Shown here: positions 16,958 to 25,670 of the stretch, in pieces
Numbering within the stretch: the stretch's first letter is position 1
Layout: the number at the start of each line of letters is the position of its first letter
Assembly (NCBI RefSeq): GCF_041431135.1
Contig: NZ_CP107800.1
Coordinates: 26,411 to 90,410, forward strand
DNA length: 64,000 nt
DNA from: Streptomyces sp. NBC_00554
GTDB lineage: Bacteria; Actinomycetota; Actinomycetes; Streptomycetales; Streptomycetaceae
Direction of reading: 5' to 3'
Program-made: the position numbers and the translations under genes
Notes under the pieces: model-generated
What the model was told of the DNA's origin: nothing
Seen by the model: the letters and a program-made list of their open reading frames with translations, nothing else
Database searches by the model: none

Positions 16958-17361
16958 GCTCTCCTGCGACTCGTCGTTTCTGATGAACGAAAAGCTACGT
17001 TGCGTTCATGGATTGGGCAACACAGTCGTTGCGCATGAGCGCAATCAATGCAGGTGAAGGCTGTGAAATTGTTGCAATGATGCTGGGGCTTAATGCAACG
17101 TCAGTCGCCAGGTCCGTTGCAATGGGCTGGGAGTGAGTGCTACGTCGTCGACGGCATCCGGTACCGGTCGAGGGGAGCGCTCCAGGCGGTGCCGACGTCG
17201 CCTCAGCAAGGTCTCGAGCAGTGTTCGAGGGGGTCCGGCGATTCTCGGACTGCGACCCGGCACGACCACCGTGGGGAGCGGTCCGCACCGTCCGGGCGCA
17301 CATCGCGGGGTGTTCCGGGGCCGGCGCACGACGGCGCCGGGTGAGGCCATGGAGGGGGCGT
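16958..17361. promoter_or_regulatory. Divergent promoter region with a cluster of GTTGC half-sites
   Basis: A 404-bp gap between the leftward DUF4097-type gene and the rightward NB-ARC/LuxR gene. It holds GTTGCG at 16999-17004, a perfect inverted repeat TTGCGC-ATGA-GCGCAA at 17029-17044, GTTGCA at 17071-17076 facing TGCAAC at 17094-17099, and GTTGCAA at 17116-17122. The AT-richer base use here contrasts with the flanks. This looks like a multi-site operator close to the DUF4097-type gene; the regulator is unknown. Confidence 0.45.
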
Positions 17362-19758
17362 ATGTCAACGGATCTGTGGACGTACCGACCGACGGCCGAC
17401 CTGGTGGGCCGGGAGCTCGATCTGATCGGCGTCCAGGGCAGGCTCCAGGATCCTTCCGTCCGCCTGATCACCCTGACCGGCCCCGGAGGGGTGGGCAAGA
17501 GCCGGCTGGCGGCCGACGCCGCGGCCGGTGCCGCCGAACTGTTCCCGGGCGGCATCCACACCCTGGACCTGCCGGCCTGCCTGGACCTGGAGTCGGTCCT
17601 GGAGAGCATCGGCAAGACCGTACGGGACGTGACGGAACGCACCCTGCTCCTGCTCGACGGGGTCGAGCACGTCGCGGGCGAGCTCGCGGTGGTGCTCGCC
17701 CGCCATCTCACCGACACGCCCCTGCTCACCGTCCTCGCCACCGGGCAGGAGATCCTGCGGATCTACGGCGAGTGCGCCGTCCCCGTACTGCCGCTGCCGC
17801 CCCCCGGACCGCTGCTCGAACCCGATGTCGCCGACGTCCAGGACAATCCGGCCGTCCAGCTCTTCGTCCGCTGCGCCCTGCAGGCCAACCCCGCTTTCGC
17901 GCTCACGCCCGAGAACGTCGGGGCGGTCACCGACATCTGCAACCTGCTCGAGGGCGTCCCGCTGGTCCTGGAACTCGCCGCGCGCCGGCTGCGCCTGTAT
18001 CCGCCGCAGGAACTGCTCACCTGGCTGCGGCGCGGCGGCGACAGCCATCTCCCGGGGCCCGTCGACGTGCCCGCGCGCCAGCGTTCCGTCCTCGCGATCG
18101 CCGAGTGGAGCTGCCGCGGACTGAACGAGGGGCAACACGCACTGCTCGCCCGGCTCGCCCTGTTCCAGGGAGGTGTCACCCTCGCCACCGCCGAGAAGGT
18201 GTCGCCGCTGACGGCGGCACGGACCGCCGCCGCCCTGGAGACCATGCTCGACCGCGGCCTGCTCGCCCTCGAGGAGCATCCGCGCGCCGAGAGCCGGCTC
18301 ACGATGCCGCGCACCGTCCGCGCCTACGGCCTCGCCCTGCTCGAGGAGGCGGGCGAGGAGCGGGCCCGGGCGGCCCGGCAGGCACACGCCCGGTACTACC
18401 TGCGGCTGCTGCCCGCGCTGGAGGGCCGTTTCCAGGGCTCGGAACAGCAGCGCTGGCTGCGGGTCGCGGTCGCCGAGCACGACAACGTGCTCGCCGCGCT
18501 GCGCCACCTCGAGGACGAGGACGGCACGCCGGAAGGAAACGAGAAGGGCATCGAGAGGGCCGAGGGCGTCGAGGAAGGGGGCAGGGGCCGCGGCCGGGGC
18601 GCCGGCCGGGGCGGGCCGGTGCGCCCCGACCGGGTGGCGGCCCTGCTCGAGCGGGCGGCGCTGGTCACCGCCTGCCTGCAGCCCTGGCTGGTGCGCGGCG
18701 AACTGAAGGAGGGACTGCGCTGGTTCGACTCCACCGGGCAGGCCCTGCAGGGGGACGGGTGGGGCGAGTGGGCCGAGGACGAGGAGTGGCTGCGGACGCG
18801 GGCCCGCCTGTACTGCGGCGCCGGCGTGCTCGCCGCGGCCCTCGGCGACCACGACGGGGCGGTCCACCGGCACCGCCGGGCCGTCGCCCTGTACAAGCGG
18901 CTGCGTGACCCGCAGGCCGGTGCGCTGCCCTCCGCCCGCATGGGACACGCACTGTTCCGGTGCGGTGAGCGGCCCGAGGGCCAGTCCCTGCTGTCCGCCT
19001 CTCTGGTCGTCCTCGACGCCCAGGGGGACACCGCCGGGTCCGCCGAGGCCGCCGCCGCGCTCGCCGAGGTGCTGCTCGCGGGCGGCGAGACGAAGCAGGC
19101 GCGTGCCCTCCTGGAACGGGTCGGCCGCATCCAGCGGCAGAACGGCGCCGTCCGCGACCTGGCCCGCACCGTCCACATCGGCGCCCGGCTGTGCAGTGAC
19201 GAGGGGGACGACAGCGGCGCCCGGTCGGCGCTGCGGGAGAGCATCCGGCTGTACGAGTCGGTCGGCGAGCACACCGAACTGCCCGCCGTCCTGGAGATGT
19301 TCGCCCTGCTGATCCTTCAGCAGGCGGGCCAGCACCAGCGCGCCGTCCGGCTGCTCGCCGCGGCCGGTGCGCTGCGGTCCCGTACCGGGGTGGGCGTCGA
19401 GCGTGAGCGTGCGGACCGGCTGCGGGCCGCCGTCGAGGAACTGCGCCGCCGGCTGGGCGGGACGGTGTTCGCCACCGCGTGGGTGGAGGGCCTCAGGCTG
19501 CGTCCGGAGGCGATGGCCGCCGAGGCGCTCGCCGCGGCCGAGCCGGGCCGGGCCGAGGAGCGCGGGGACGGTGTCGCGCTCACCCCGCGCCAGCTGCAGG
19601 TGGCCCTGCTGGTGGCCGACGGCATGACGAACCGGCAGATCGCGCAGCAGCTGGACATCGCCGAGTGGACGGTGGTCAACCATGTCCGCCACGTGATGCG
19701 GAAGCTGGGCTGCGCCTCCCGGGTCCAGGTCGCCTGGGCCGTGGGCAGGAGCCGGTGA
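17362..19758 (+). CDS. NB-ARC ATPase / TPR / LuxR-type transcriptional regulator
   Basis: A 798-residue regulator of the large STAND type. The P-loop is LTGPGGVGKSRLA near residue 36 and the Walker B-like segment LLLLDGVEHVAG. A helical repeat region follows (ACGAGVLAAALGDHDGAVHRH and later TPR-like units), and the C-terminus is a LuxR HTH (LTPRQLQVALLVADGMTNRQ). A low-complexity insert (GGRGRGRGAGRGG) interrupts the middle near residue 405. The ATG at 17362 lies four bases after GGAGGGGG; an upstream in-frame extension is not protein-like. Such proteins activate antibiotic clusters on binding ATP and a ligand. Its stop overlaps the next start (TGATG). Confidence 0.85.
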   Translation: MSTDLWTYRPTADLVGRELDLIGVQGRLQDPSVRLITLTGPGGVGKSRLAADAAAGAAELFPGGIHTLDLPACLDLESVLESIGKTVRDVTERTLLLLDGVEHVAGELAVVLARHLTDTPLLTVLATGQEILRIYGECAVPVLPLPPPGPLLEPDVADVQDNPAVQLFVRCALQANPAFALTPENVGAVTDICNLLEGVPLVLELAARRLRLYPPQELLTWLRRGGDSHLPGPVDVPARQRSVLAIAEWSCRGLNEGQHALLARLALFQGGVTLATAEKVSPLTAARTAAALETMLDRGLLALEEHPRAESRLTMPRTVRAYGLALLEEAGEERARAARQAHARYYLRLLPALEGRFQGSEQQRWLRVAVAEHDNVLAALRHLEDEDGTPEGNEKGIERAEGVEEGGRGRGRGAGRGGPVRPDRVAALLERAALVTACLQPWLVRGELKEGLRWFDSTGQALQGDGWGEWAEDEEWLRTRARLYCGAGVLAAALGDHDGAVHRHRRAVALYKRLRDPQAGALPSARMGHALFRCGERPEGQSLLSASLVVLDAQGDTAGSAEAAAALAEVLLAGGETKQARALLERVGRIQRQNGAVRDLARTVHIGARLCSDEGDDSGARSALRESIRLYESVGEHTELPAVLEMFALLILQQAGQHQRAVRLLAAAGALRSRTGVGVERERADRLRAAVEELRRRLGGTVFATAWVEGLRLRPEAMAAEALAAAEPGRAEERGDGVALTPRQLQVALLVADGMTNRQIAQQLDIAEWTVVNHVRHVMRKLGCASRVQVAWAVGRSR

Positions 19759-21374
19759 TGGCGGCGCCGCTGCGCGCATCCCCGCAGGCGCCGCCCGACG
19801 GCGACGCCCCGCTCACCGGCCTCCTGGGGCAGCTGCGCCCGCCGGCCGAGGTCGCGCGGGACTTCACGGAACGGGGCTGGTGGCGGACCGGGACCGTGCT
19901 GCACGACGTGTACCGCGGCGCGGCACGGCATCCGCACCGCACCGCGATCGTGTCCCACCGGGCGCACCTGCCCGCCGCGAGCCGCGTGATCCGCATCTCC
20001 TACGGTCAGCTCGCCGCCTGCACCGGCCGTTTCGCGCACGCCCTTGACGCGCTCGGGGTGCGCCCCGGTGACCCGGTCGCCTTCCAGCTGCCCAACCGCT
20101 GGGAGGCGGTGGCGCTGCTGCTGGCGTGCCTGCGCACCGGGGCCGTCGCCGTCCCCGTCATGACCGGGTACGGTGCCCGCGACCTGGAGGCGGTCCTGGG
20201 TGCGGCGCAGCCCCGGCTGTGCGTCGTACCGGATCTGTGGGAGGGCACCGCGCCGGCCCGGATCCTCGCCGCTCTCGCGCCCCGGCTGCCGTGGCTGCGC
20301 CACCGGGCCGTGCTCGGCGACGCGGTGGACGCGGGTGCCGTCGATTTCGTCCGACACTTCGTCCACACCCCGCACGAGCGGTACCGGTCCGCCGGGTGGC
20401 TGCGGCTGCCGCCGCACTCCGCCGACCGGGTCGCTCTGGCGGTCACCTCGCTCGGTCTGCGGGACGCGCACAGCATGGCCCTGTACACGCCCAACTCGCT
20501 GCATGCGGGCCTGCCCCGGGACCGGGAGCCGGCCGGGGCCGCCTTCTCCGCGCTGCCGCTGGCCTCGCTGCCGTCGCTGCTGCACGCGGTGATCGGCCCG
20601 CTCACGCGCGGGGGTACGGCCGTGCTCCAGGACGTGTGGGACGCGGAGACCGCCCTCGGCCTGGTGGCCGCGGCCGGAGTGCGCCAGGTGTACGCGACCC
20701 CCGCGCAGTGGGCGGATCTCGTCGCCGCGCGGGAACGCCGGCCGCGCGAGGCGCTCGAGCTGAGCGGAGCCTTCACCTCCGATCCGGCCGCCACCTCCGC
20801 CGCGCTCGGCCGGCGGGTCCGCGCGGCCCTGGGGACGGAGCTGCGGTCCCTGCCGCGGCCCGCCGCCCACACCGGGCGGGAGCGCGGCTCGGGCGGGGAC
20901 GGCCCCTACCGGCTGTGGCCGCGCGGGCCCGCCTCGCCGCTCGCGGTGTGGCGGCGCGCCGGCGGTGTCGGCCTGACCTGGCAGGGGGACGGCGCCTGCG
21001 GCGCCGGCGAGGTGGTGGACCTGGACGAGGCGGGGCATCCGCGGCTGCGCACCGAGGAGGTCGGCGGGATGTTCCTGGTGCCGGTCACCGAGATCGAGGC
21101 GCTGCTCATCGGGCATCCCCGGGTGGCCGAGGCCGCGGTCGTCGCCCGCGCCGATCCCCAGCACGGTGAACTGGCCTGTGCCGTCGTGGTCCCCGACGGG
21201 GCCCCGCCCACGCTCCTGGACCTGCGGGGCCATCTGGCCGGACGGGGGGTCGCGCCCGCGCATCTGCCCGCCGAGCTGGTCCTCATGGGCGGTCTGCCCC
21301 GCACCGAGAGCGGCGAGCTGCGGCGCCGGCATCTGCAGGACACCGTCGCCCGCCGGCCCGCGCGGGCCGCCTAG
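19758..21374 (+). CDS. Degenerate acyl-CoA ligase-like (ANL superfamily) protein
   Basis: A 538-residue protein with the overall ANL layout: ISYGQLAACTGRFAHALDALG and GDPVAFQLPNRWEAVALLLACL near the N-terminus, GGMFLVPVTEIEALLIGHPRVAEAAVV near the C-terminus, and GGLPRTESGELRRRHL at the position of the catalytic-Lys motif (PRTxxGKxxR). The key adenylation motifs are missing. Where TSGTTGxPK should be the sequence is AVTSLGLRDAHSMALYT, the C-terminal Lys is replaced by Glu/Leu, and no YGxTE or TGD motif is visible. I infer an inactive ligase, perhaps structural or regulatory. It overlaps the LuxR gene by one base, which suggests co-expression with that regulator. Confidence 0.65.
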   Translation: MAAPLRASPQAPPDGDAPLTGLLGQLRPPAEVARDFTERGWWRTGTVLHDVYRGAARHPHRTAIVSHRAHLPAASRVIRISYGQLAACTGRFAHALDALGVRPGDPVAFQLPNRWEAVALLLACLRTGAVAVPVMTGYGARDLEAVLGAAQPRLCVVPDLWEGTAPARILAALAPRLPWLRHRAVLGDAVDAGAVDFVRHFVHTPHERYRSAGWLRLPPHSADRVALAVTSLGLRDAHSMALYTPNSLHAGLPRDREPAGAAFSALPLASLPSLLHAVIGPLTRGGTAVLQDVWDAETALGLVAAAGVRQVYATPAQWADLVAARERRPREALELSGAFTSDPAATSAALGRRVRAALGTELRSLPRPAAHTGRERGSGGDGPYRLWPRGPASPLAVWRRAGGVGLTWQGDGACGAGEVVDLDEAGHPRLRTEEVGGMFLVPVTEIEALLIGHPRVAEAAVVARADPQHGELACAVVVPDGAPPTLLDLRGHLAGRGVAPAHLPAELVLMGGLPRTESGELRRRHLQDTVARRPARAA

Positions 21375-21384
21375 GGGGCCGTGT

Positions 21385-21459
21385 CCTGCCCGGATCCGGG
21401 CAGGCACCCGATCAGTCAGTCGGGTCGGTTGGTCGGTCAGGTCAGGTCAGGTCAGGTCA
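21385..21459. terminator. Bidirectional hairpin and GGTCA pentamer repeat between convergent genes
   Basis: CCTGCCCGGATCCGGGCAGG at 21385-21404 is a perfect 20-nt palindrome between the rightward ligase-like gene and the leftward sigma-factor gene, suited to terminate both. Next to it GGTCA is repeated five times at 21435-21459, and the repeat includes the sigma-factor stop codon. Confidence 0.55.
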
Positions 21460-22375
21460 CGGACCGGCGGGCCCGGCCGGCTTCCCGGTTGACCGCCCAG
21501 GCGTCCGCCACCGGGCCCAGGTGGCCGAGCTTGTCGGGGTTGGTCACCGAGCGGATCATCTGGATCTGTCCGTCGAGGATGTCCAGCGTCCAGGCGGTGA
21601 GCACCCTGCTGTCCCGGTCGCGCAGGATCGCGCCGGGCTGGCCGTTGACCTCCCGCGGCTCCACGGTCACGTCCACCAGGGTGAGCGTGGAGAACAGGGA
21701 GGCGAGCAGCCGGGCCACGTGGTCGGCGCCGGCCACGGTCCTGGCCAGCTGCGGGGCCTTGCCGCCGCCGTCCCCGACCAACTGCACATCGGCGGCGAGC
21801 AGCCTGCGCAGGCCGTCGACGTCGCCTTCCCTGAGGGCGTCGAAGAACCGCCCGGCGAGCGCCTCGCACTCCTTGCGGTCGGCCTCGAACCGGGGCCGGC
21901 CCTCGTCCATGTGGCGGCGTGCCCGCACCGCGAGCTGGCGGCACGCCGCCTCCGAGCGCCCCACCGCGGCCGCGATCTCCGGGAAGCCGAACGTGAACAC
22001 CTCCCGCAGCACGAACACCGCCCGCTCCAGCGGGGACAGCCGCTCCAGCAGCAGCAGAGCCGCCGTGGACAGCGAGTCGGCGAGCTCCGCGGAGCGCGCC
22101 GGGTCCTCGTAGGAGTCGGTGAGCAGGGGTTCGGGCAGCCACGGCCCGACGTAGGTCTCGCGCCGCACGCGCGCCGAGCGCAGCACGTCCATCGAGATCC
22201 TGGTCACCGTGGTCGACAGATAGGCCTTGGCCGACCTGGGCACCGTCGAGGAGGCGTACCAGCGCAGCCAGGTCTCCTGAACGGCGTCCTCGGCCTCGCT
22301 CACGCTGCCCAGGATGCGGTAGGCGATCGCGAACAGCAGCGGCCGCAGCTCCTCGAACTCCTCGGTCCGTGTCAC
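21452..22375 (-). CDS. ECF41-type RNA polymerase sigma factor (SigJ-like)
   Basis: A 307-residue ECF sigma factor with a SnoaL-like C-terminal domain. Region 2 is EDAVQETWLRWY; region 4 is LSPLERAVFVLREVFTFGFP. The three ECF41 hallmarks are all present: WLPEPL in the linker between regions 2 and 4, DGGGK in the SnoaL-like domain, and NPDKL near the C-terminus. The C-terminal domain replaces an anti-sigma factor and tunes activity. ECF41 members often control nearby oxidoreductase genes; here the neighbours are a second ECF41 gene upstream and a convergent ligase-like gene. The start is the GTG/ATG at 22375 (MTRTEEF). Confidence 0.9.
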   Translation of the reverse strand: MTRTEEFEELRPLLFAIAYRILGSVSEAEDAVQETWLRWYASSTVPRSAKAYLSTTVTRISMDVLRSARVRRETYVGPWLPEPLLTDSYEDPARSAELADSLSTAALLLLERLSPLERAVFVLREVFTFGFPEIAAAVGRSEAACRQLAVRARRHMDEGRPRFEADRKECEALAGRFFDALREGDVDGLRRLLAADVQLVGDGGGKAPQLARTVAGADHVARLLASLFSTLTLVDVTVEPREVNGQPGAILRDRDSRVLTAWTLDILDGQIQMIRSVTNPDKLGHLGPVADAWAVNREAGRARRSVT

Positions 22376-22483
22376 GCCGGCTCCTCCTTCTTCTCTGTGG
22401 TCCCCTCCGGCCGCGGCACGGGCGGAGCGGGGGCTTCCCGGTGGCCGGTGCCGTGCAGGGCCGGCCGGGCGTTGCTGGTCGGG

Positions 22484-23212
22484 TCAGGCCGGTGCGGGGG
22501 TGTCGGCGGCGGACAGGTCCGGGTCGTTCACCCAGCGGATCGTCTGGATCCGCCCGTCGAGGATGTCGAGCGCCAGGGCGCTGAGAACCGTGCCGTTGCG
22601 GTCGCGGAAGACCGCGCCCGGGCGGTGGTTCACCTGCCGCGGCTCCATGCGGACACCGATGCGGACCAGCGCCGGGACGATCACGGCGAAGATGCGGGCC
22701 ACATGGTCCGCACCGGCGATGCACCGCGGCCAGGGCGGTGCCGTGCCGCCGCCGTCGCCCGCCCTCGACACGGCGGCGGTGAGCCGGTGGCAGGCCTCTT
22801 CCGAGCAGCCCACGGCGGACGCGATCTGGGAGGGGCCGCACCCGAAGACCTCCCGCAGCACGAACACCGCGCGCTCCAGCGGGGACAGCCGCTCCAGCAG
22901 CGCCAGGACCGCCGCCGCGGGCGGCTCCGCCGGCCGCTCCGGGCCCTGGTGCGGGCCCTGTTGCGGGTCGCTGGGCAGCGGCCCGGGCGGCTCGTCCCGC
23001 CGCGGGCGGGCCGCCCGCAGGACGTCGACACAGATCCGGGTGACCGCGGCCGTGAGGAACTCGCGGCCCGACGCGGGCTCCTCGGGCGCGGCCTCGTAGT
23101 GCAGCCAGGCCTGGTGCACCGCGTCCTCGGCCCGGCCCGCGCCGCCCAGCATCCGGTGGGCGATCGAGAACAGCAGGGGCCGCGCCTCCTCGAACTCTTC
23201 GATCCGGCTCAT
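22484..23212 (-). CDS. Second ECF41-like sigma factor, shortened and diverged
   Basis: A 242-residue paralogue of the neighbouring sigma factor, starting MSRIEEFEEARPLLFSI. Region 2 and region 4 (LSPLERAVFVLREVFGCGPS) are kept, but the linker WLPEP signature is replaced by a Pro/Gln-rich stretch, DGGGK reads DGGGT, and the C-terminal NPDKL reads NDPDL. About 30 residues corresponding to the start of the SnoaL-like domain are missing. The ATG at 23212 follows AAGGAGGGG. It looks like a tandem duplicate under relaxed selection, or one retuned to be free of C-terminal control. Confidence 0.8.
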   Translation of the reverse strand: MSRIEEFEEARPLLFSIAHRMLGGAGRAEDAVHQAWLHYEAAPEEPASGREFLTAAVTRICVDVLRAARPRRDEPPGPLPSDPQQGPHQGPERPAEPPAAAVLALLERLSPLERAVFVLREVFGCGPSQIASAVGCSEEACHRLTAAVSRAGDGGGTAPPWPRCIAGADHVARIFAVIVPALVRIGVRMEPRQVNHRPGAVFRDRNGTVLSALALDILDGRIQTIRWVNDPDLSAADTPAPA

Positions 23213-24028
23213 GCAAGCGCCCCTCCTTGGATCCGAGCGGGCGTCGGGCCGCCGGCGACATCGCGCCTCTCCCGGCCGGCGGCGGGGCCGGCCCGCCGGG
23301 TGCGCCGCGGCGACCGCCCGGCCCGCGCTGCCGGCCGGGGCACCCGTCCGGCAGCCACAGCCGGAGCGCCGTCGCGCACGGACGGGGGCTGCCCGGACCG
23401 GGCCGCCCGGCCTACGCCGTGTCCGGGGCGACGTGCCGGGGCCGCGGGAGGGACGTGTGCCGACACGCCCGCCCGCCTCCGGGGGGAAGGAGACGGGCGG
23501 GGCGGCTTGCAGCCCCACTGTAGGGGCGGCGCAGGGTCATGTCCCGTACCTGCTAGGGAAGTTCGAGCACGGCTGCCGCGGAGGTCGAGGGTCCGGCGGC
23601 GGCACCGGCCCCGCTGCCCGAGGCCCTGGTGGGGCCACCGGATCCGTGGATCCGCGGGGCCAGGAGTGGGCCCGGGCGGGCCGGAGACCGCCGCGCAGGA
23701 GGCCGGCCCGACGAGGAAGGTGAAGGTCCGCCTGCGGCCGGCCGGGCCGGGCAGCCGCCCGCACCGCAGTGGCAGGGCGCCCCCGGGCGGCGCGGACGCG
23801 GTCACGATCCGCTGCCGGCCGGCGTCTGCGCAGCCGAGGGCCTCCTGCACCGGCGCGCGGTGTGTCAGCGCCGGGCCGGCGCCGGCCATGAGGGGGGCGG
23901 TGCGGATGACGGCGCGGATCAGCCGCCGCCCGGGATCTGCGGCCGGTCCCGGGCCCGGTCCGGCCGCAGGGGCCGTGCTCCGCGTGACCATGCTCGCCTC
24001 CCTGGGTTCCCGGTCGGTCGTTGCGTCG
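23213..24028. other. Long intergenic region upstream of the ECF pair
   Basis: An 816-bp stretch without a convincing gene. A leftward open frame beginning at ATG 23992 has a good GGGAGG ribosome site and runs to 23209, but after about 50 plausible residues it becomes Arg/Pro/Ala-rich and non-protein-like. It may be a frameshifted remnant or noise. CCCCACTGTAGGGG at 23513-23526 is an inverted repeat about 300 bases upstream of the second sigma gene and could be a promoter or operator element. Confidence 0.35.
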
Positions 24029-24292
24029 TCAGTGACGGTCCTGGTCGGCGTAGACCGCGAGGAAGGCGGCGAGTCCGCGCACCGCGCCGCCGGTCGGGCC
24101 GAGCGCGGTGACCGGGATGCTGCGGCCGAGTCCGGCCGCCAGCTTGCTGTGCGCCCGCAGCGCGGCGGCGGCCAGGCAGTCGCGGGGCGGGCGGTGGCCG
24201 TGGTCCGGGCCGGCGCCCGCCATGGAGCGGGCCTCGGCCCAGGCCCGGGAGGTGATCTCGGCTGTCCGTGCGTGGGTCGTCGGCATCGCCAT
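24029..24292 (-). CDS. Small hypothetical protein downstream of the P450
   Basis: An 87-residue ORF starting MAMPTTHARTAEITSRAW, 79 bases downstream of the P450 stop in the same direction. It is Ala/Gly/Arg-rich with no membrane segment and no motif I recognise. The C-terminal half (VRGLAAFLAVYADQD) could be a helix. The upstream AGGAGTGCC supports translation. It is most likely the last gene of the polyprenyl synthase-prenyltransferase-P450 operon. Confidence 0.45.
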   Translation of the reverse strand: MAMPTTHARTAEITSRAWAEARSMAGAGPDHGHRPPRDCLAAAALRAHSKLAAGLGRSIPVTALGPTGGAVRGLAAFLAVYADQDRH

Positions 24293-24371
24293 GACGGCAC
24301 TCCTCGGCTGGTCGGGGCGCGCGATCGGAAAAGGGGGGCGTGGGCAGTTGCCGCGGCTGCGGGAGGGCGGG

Positions 24372-25670
24372 CTACCGCGGCTGGGGGACCATGAGCAGCC
24401 GCTGCGGGTGGAGCGTGGTGTGAGCCGCCGCGCGGACCCGGCTGCCGGGCCGGACGGTCAGCCGCCATTCCCGGGCCACCGCGCCGAGCAGGATCTCCAG
24501 TTCCCTCCAGGCGAACGCCTCCCCGACGCACCCCCGGGCTCCGGCGCCGAAGGGGATGTACGAGGCGTCCTGCGCGGTCGGCCTGACGGAGAGCCAGCGG
24601 TCCGGGTCGAACCGGTGCGGGTCCCGGTAGCGGCCGGGGTCCCTGTGCAGCAGATAGGAACTGAACATCACATGCGTGCCCGCGGGGAACGCGTGCTCGC
24701 CCAGCGTGACCCCCGAGAGGGTCTTCCGGCAGGTGATCCACACGGGCGGGTAGAGCCGCAGCACCTCCATCAGGAACCGCAGGGCATAGCCGGGCGGGCC
24801 CTGCCCGTGGCCGGACCGGACGCCCCCGCCCGCGCCCCCGCCCGCGGTCTGTGCCAGGTCCTTGAGGACCTTCTCCTCGACCAGAGGGTCCTCGGCGAGC
24901 ATGTACAGGGCCCACGACATCACCGACGCGGTGGTGACGGTGGCCGCGGTCAGCATCATGACGGCCTCGTCGCAGATCTGGTCGGCGCTCAGGGCGGGCG
25001 TGCCGTCCCGCCCGGTGTCCGTCAAAAGCGCCGAGAGATAACCCGCCGCCGTGTCCGGGGAGTTCAGCCGGCCCGCGACGCATGAGGCGAGCAGCGAACG
25101 GAAGGCGGTGAACGCCCCCGCCAGCCGCCGGGTGGGCTGCTGCGAGCGGGCCGCGTTCCCGTACAGCGGCTTTCTGATCATTTCCCAGGACAGGGCCGCG
25201 AGGTGCTCGCCGAGCATGTTCGACGTCTCGCGCGGCAGCGTGCCGAGGAGGGTGCTCAGCGCGATGCCGCTCGCCGCCCGGCACATCTGGGCCTGGATGT
25301 CGACCGGCTGTCCGGGACGCCAGGAGGCCACCGTGTCCCGGGCAATCTCCTCCATGACCGGGACGTGGCCGGTGACCGCGGCCGTCCGCAGATACGGATG
25401 CGCCAGTCGCCGGTAGTGCCGGTGCAGGGCGTCGTCCTGCGCGAGCAGCCCCGCCCTGCTGAGGATCCTGGCCTTCTGGAAGAGCTCGCCCTTGCCGTAG
25501 TGCTTGTCGTCCTTGACCAGGACGCGGCGGACCAGGGCCGGATCGGTGACGAACTCGGCGGCCACGCCGTCCACCGACACGGTGCGCACCGGGTGGCCGC
25601 GCAGGAGGCGCTCCATCCGGCTGAACCGGAACTCCGCGGGGCCGCTGGCGCTACGCGGCGTCGGCGGCAT
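24372..25670 (-). CDS. Cytochrome P450
   Basis: A 432-residue P450 monooxygenase. The heme-binding loop is FGAGARGCVGEAF, with the Cys ligand near residue 378. The K-helix ExxR is EVLRLYPP. The I-helix segment LTAATVTTASVM provides the acid/alcohol-type Thr. The form resembles bacterial terpene and meroterpenoid P450s. Its start lies inside the 3' end of the prenyltransferase gene at 25651-26565 (about 20-base overlap), so the two are translationally coupled and the P450 probably oxidises the prenylated product or its terpenoid chain. No ferredoxin gene is adjacent. Confidence 0.9.
   Translation of the reverse strand: MPPTPRSASGPAEFRFSRMERLLRGHPVRTVSVDGVAAEFVTDPALVRRVLVKDDKHYGKGELFQKARILSRAGLLAQDDALHRHYRRLAHPYLRTAAVTGHVPVMEEIARDTVASWRPGQPVDIQAQMCRAASGIALSTLLGTLPRETSNMLGEHLAALSWEMIRKPLYGNAARSQQPTRRLAGAFTAFRSLLASCVAGRLNSPDTAAGYLSALLTDTGRDGTPALSADQICDEAVMMLTAATVTTASVMSWALYMLAEDPLVEEKVLKDLAQTAGGGAGGGVRSGHGQGPPGYALRFLMEVLRLYPPVWITCRKTLSGVTLGEHAFPAGTHVMFSSYLLHRDPGRYRDPHRFDPDRWLSVRPTAQDASYIPFGAGARGCVGEAFAWRELEILLGAVAREWRLTVRPGSRVRAAAHTTLHPQRLLMVPQPR

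Noticed and set aside
23209..23992. Leftward gene with a good ribosome site at 23992 and a stop overlapping the ECF start
   Set aside because: After about 50 residues the translation is Arg/Pro/Ala-rich and unlike protein, and the downstream sigma gene has its own ribosome site. Kept only as a possible remnant.
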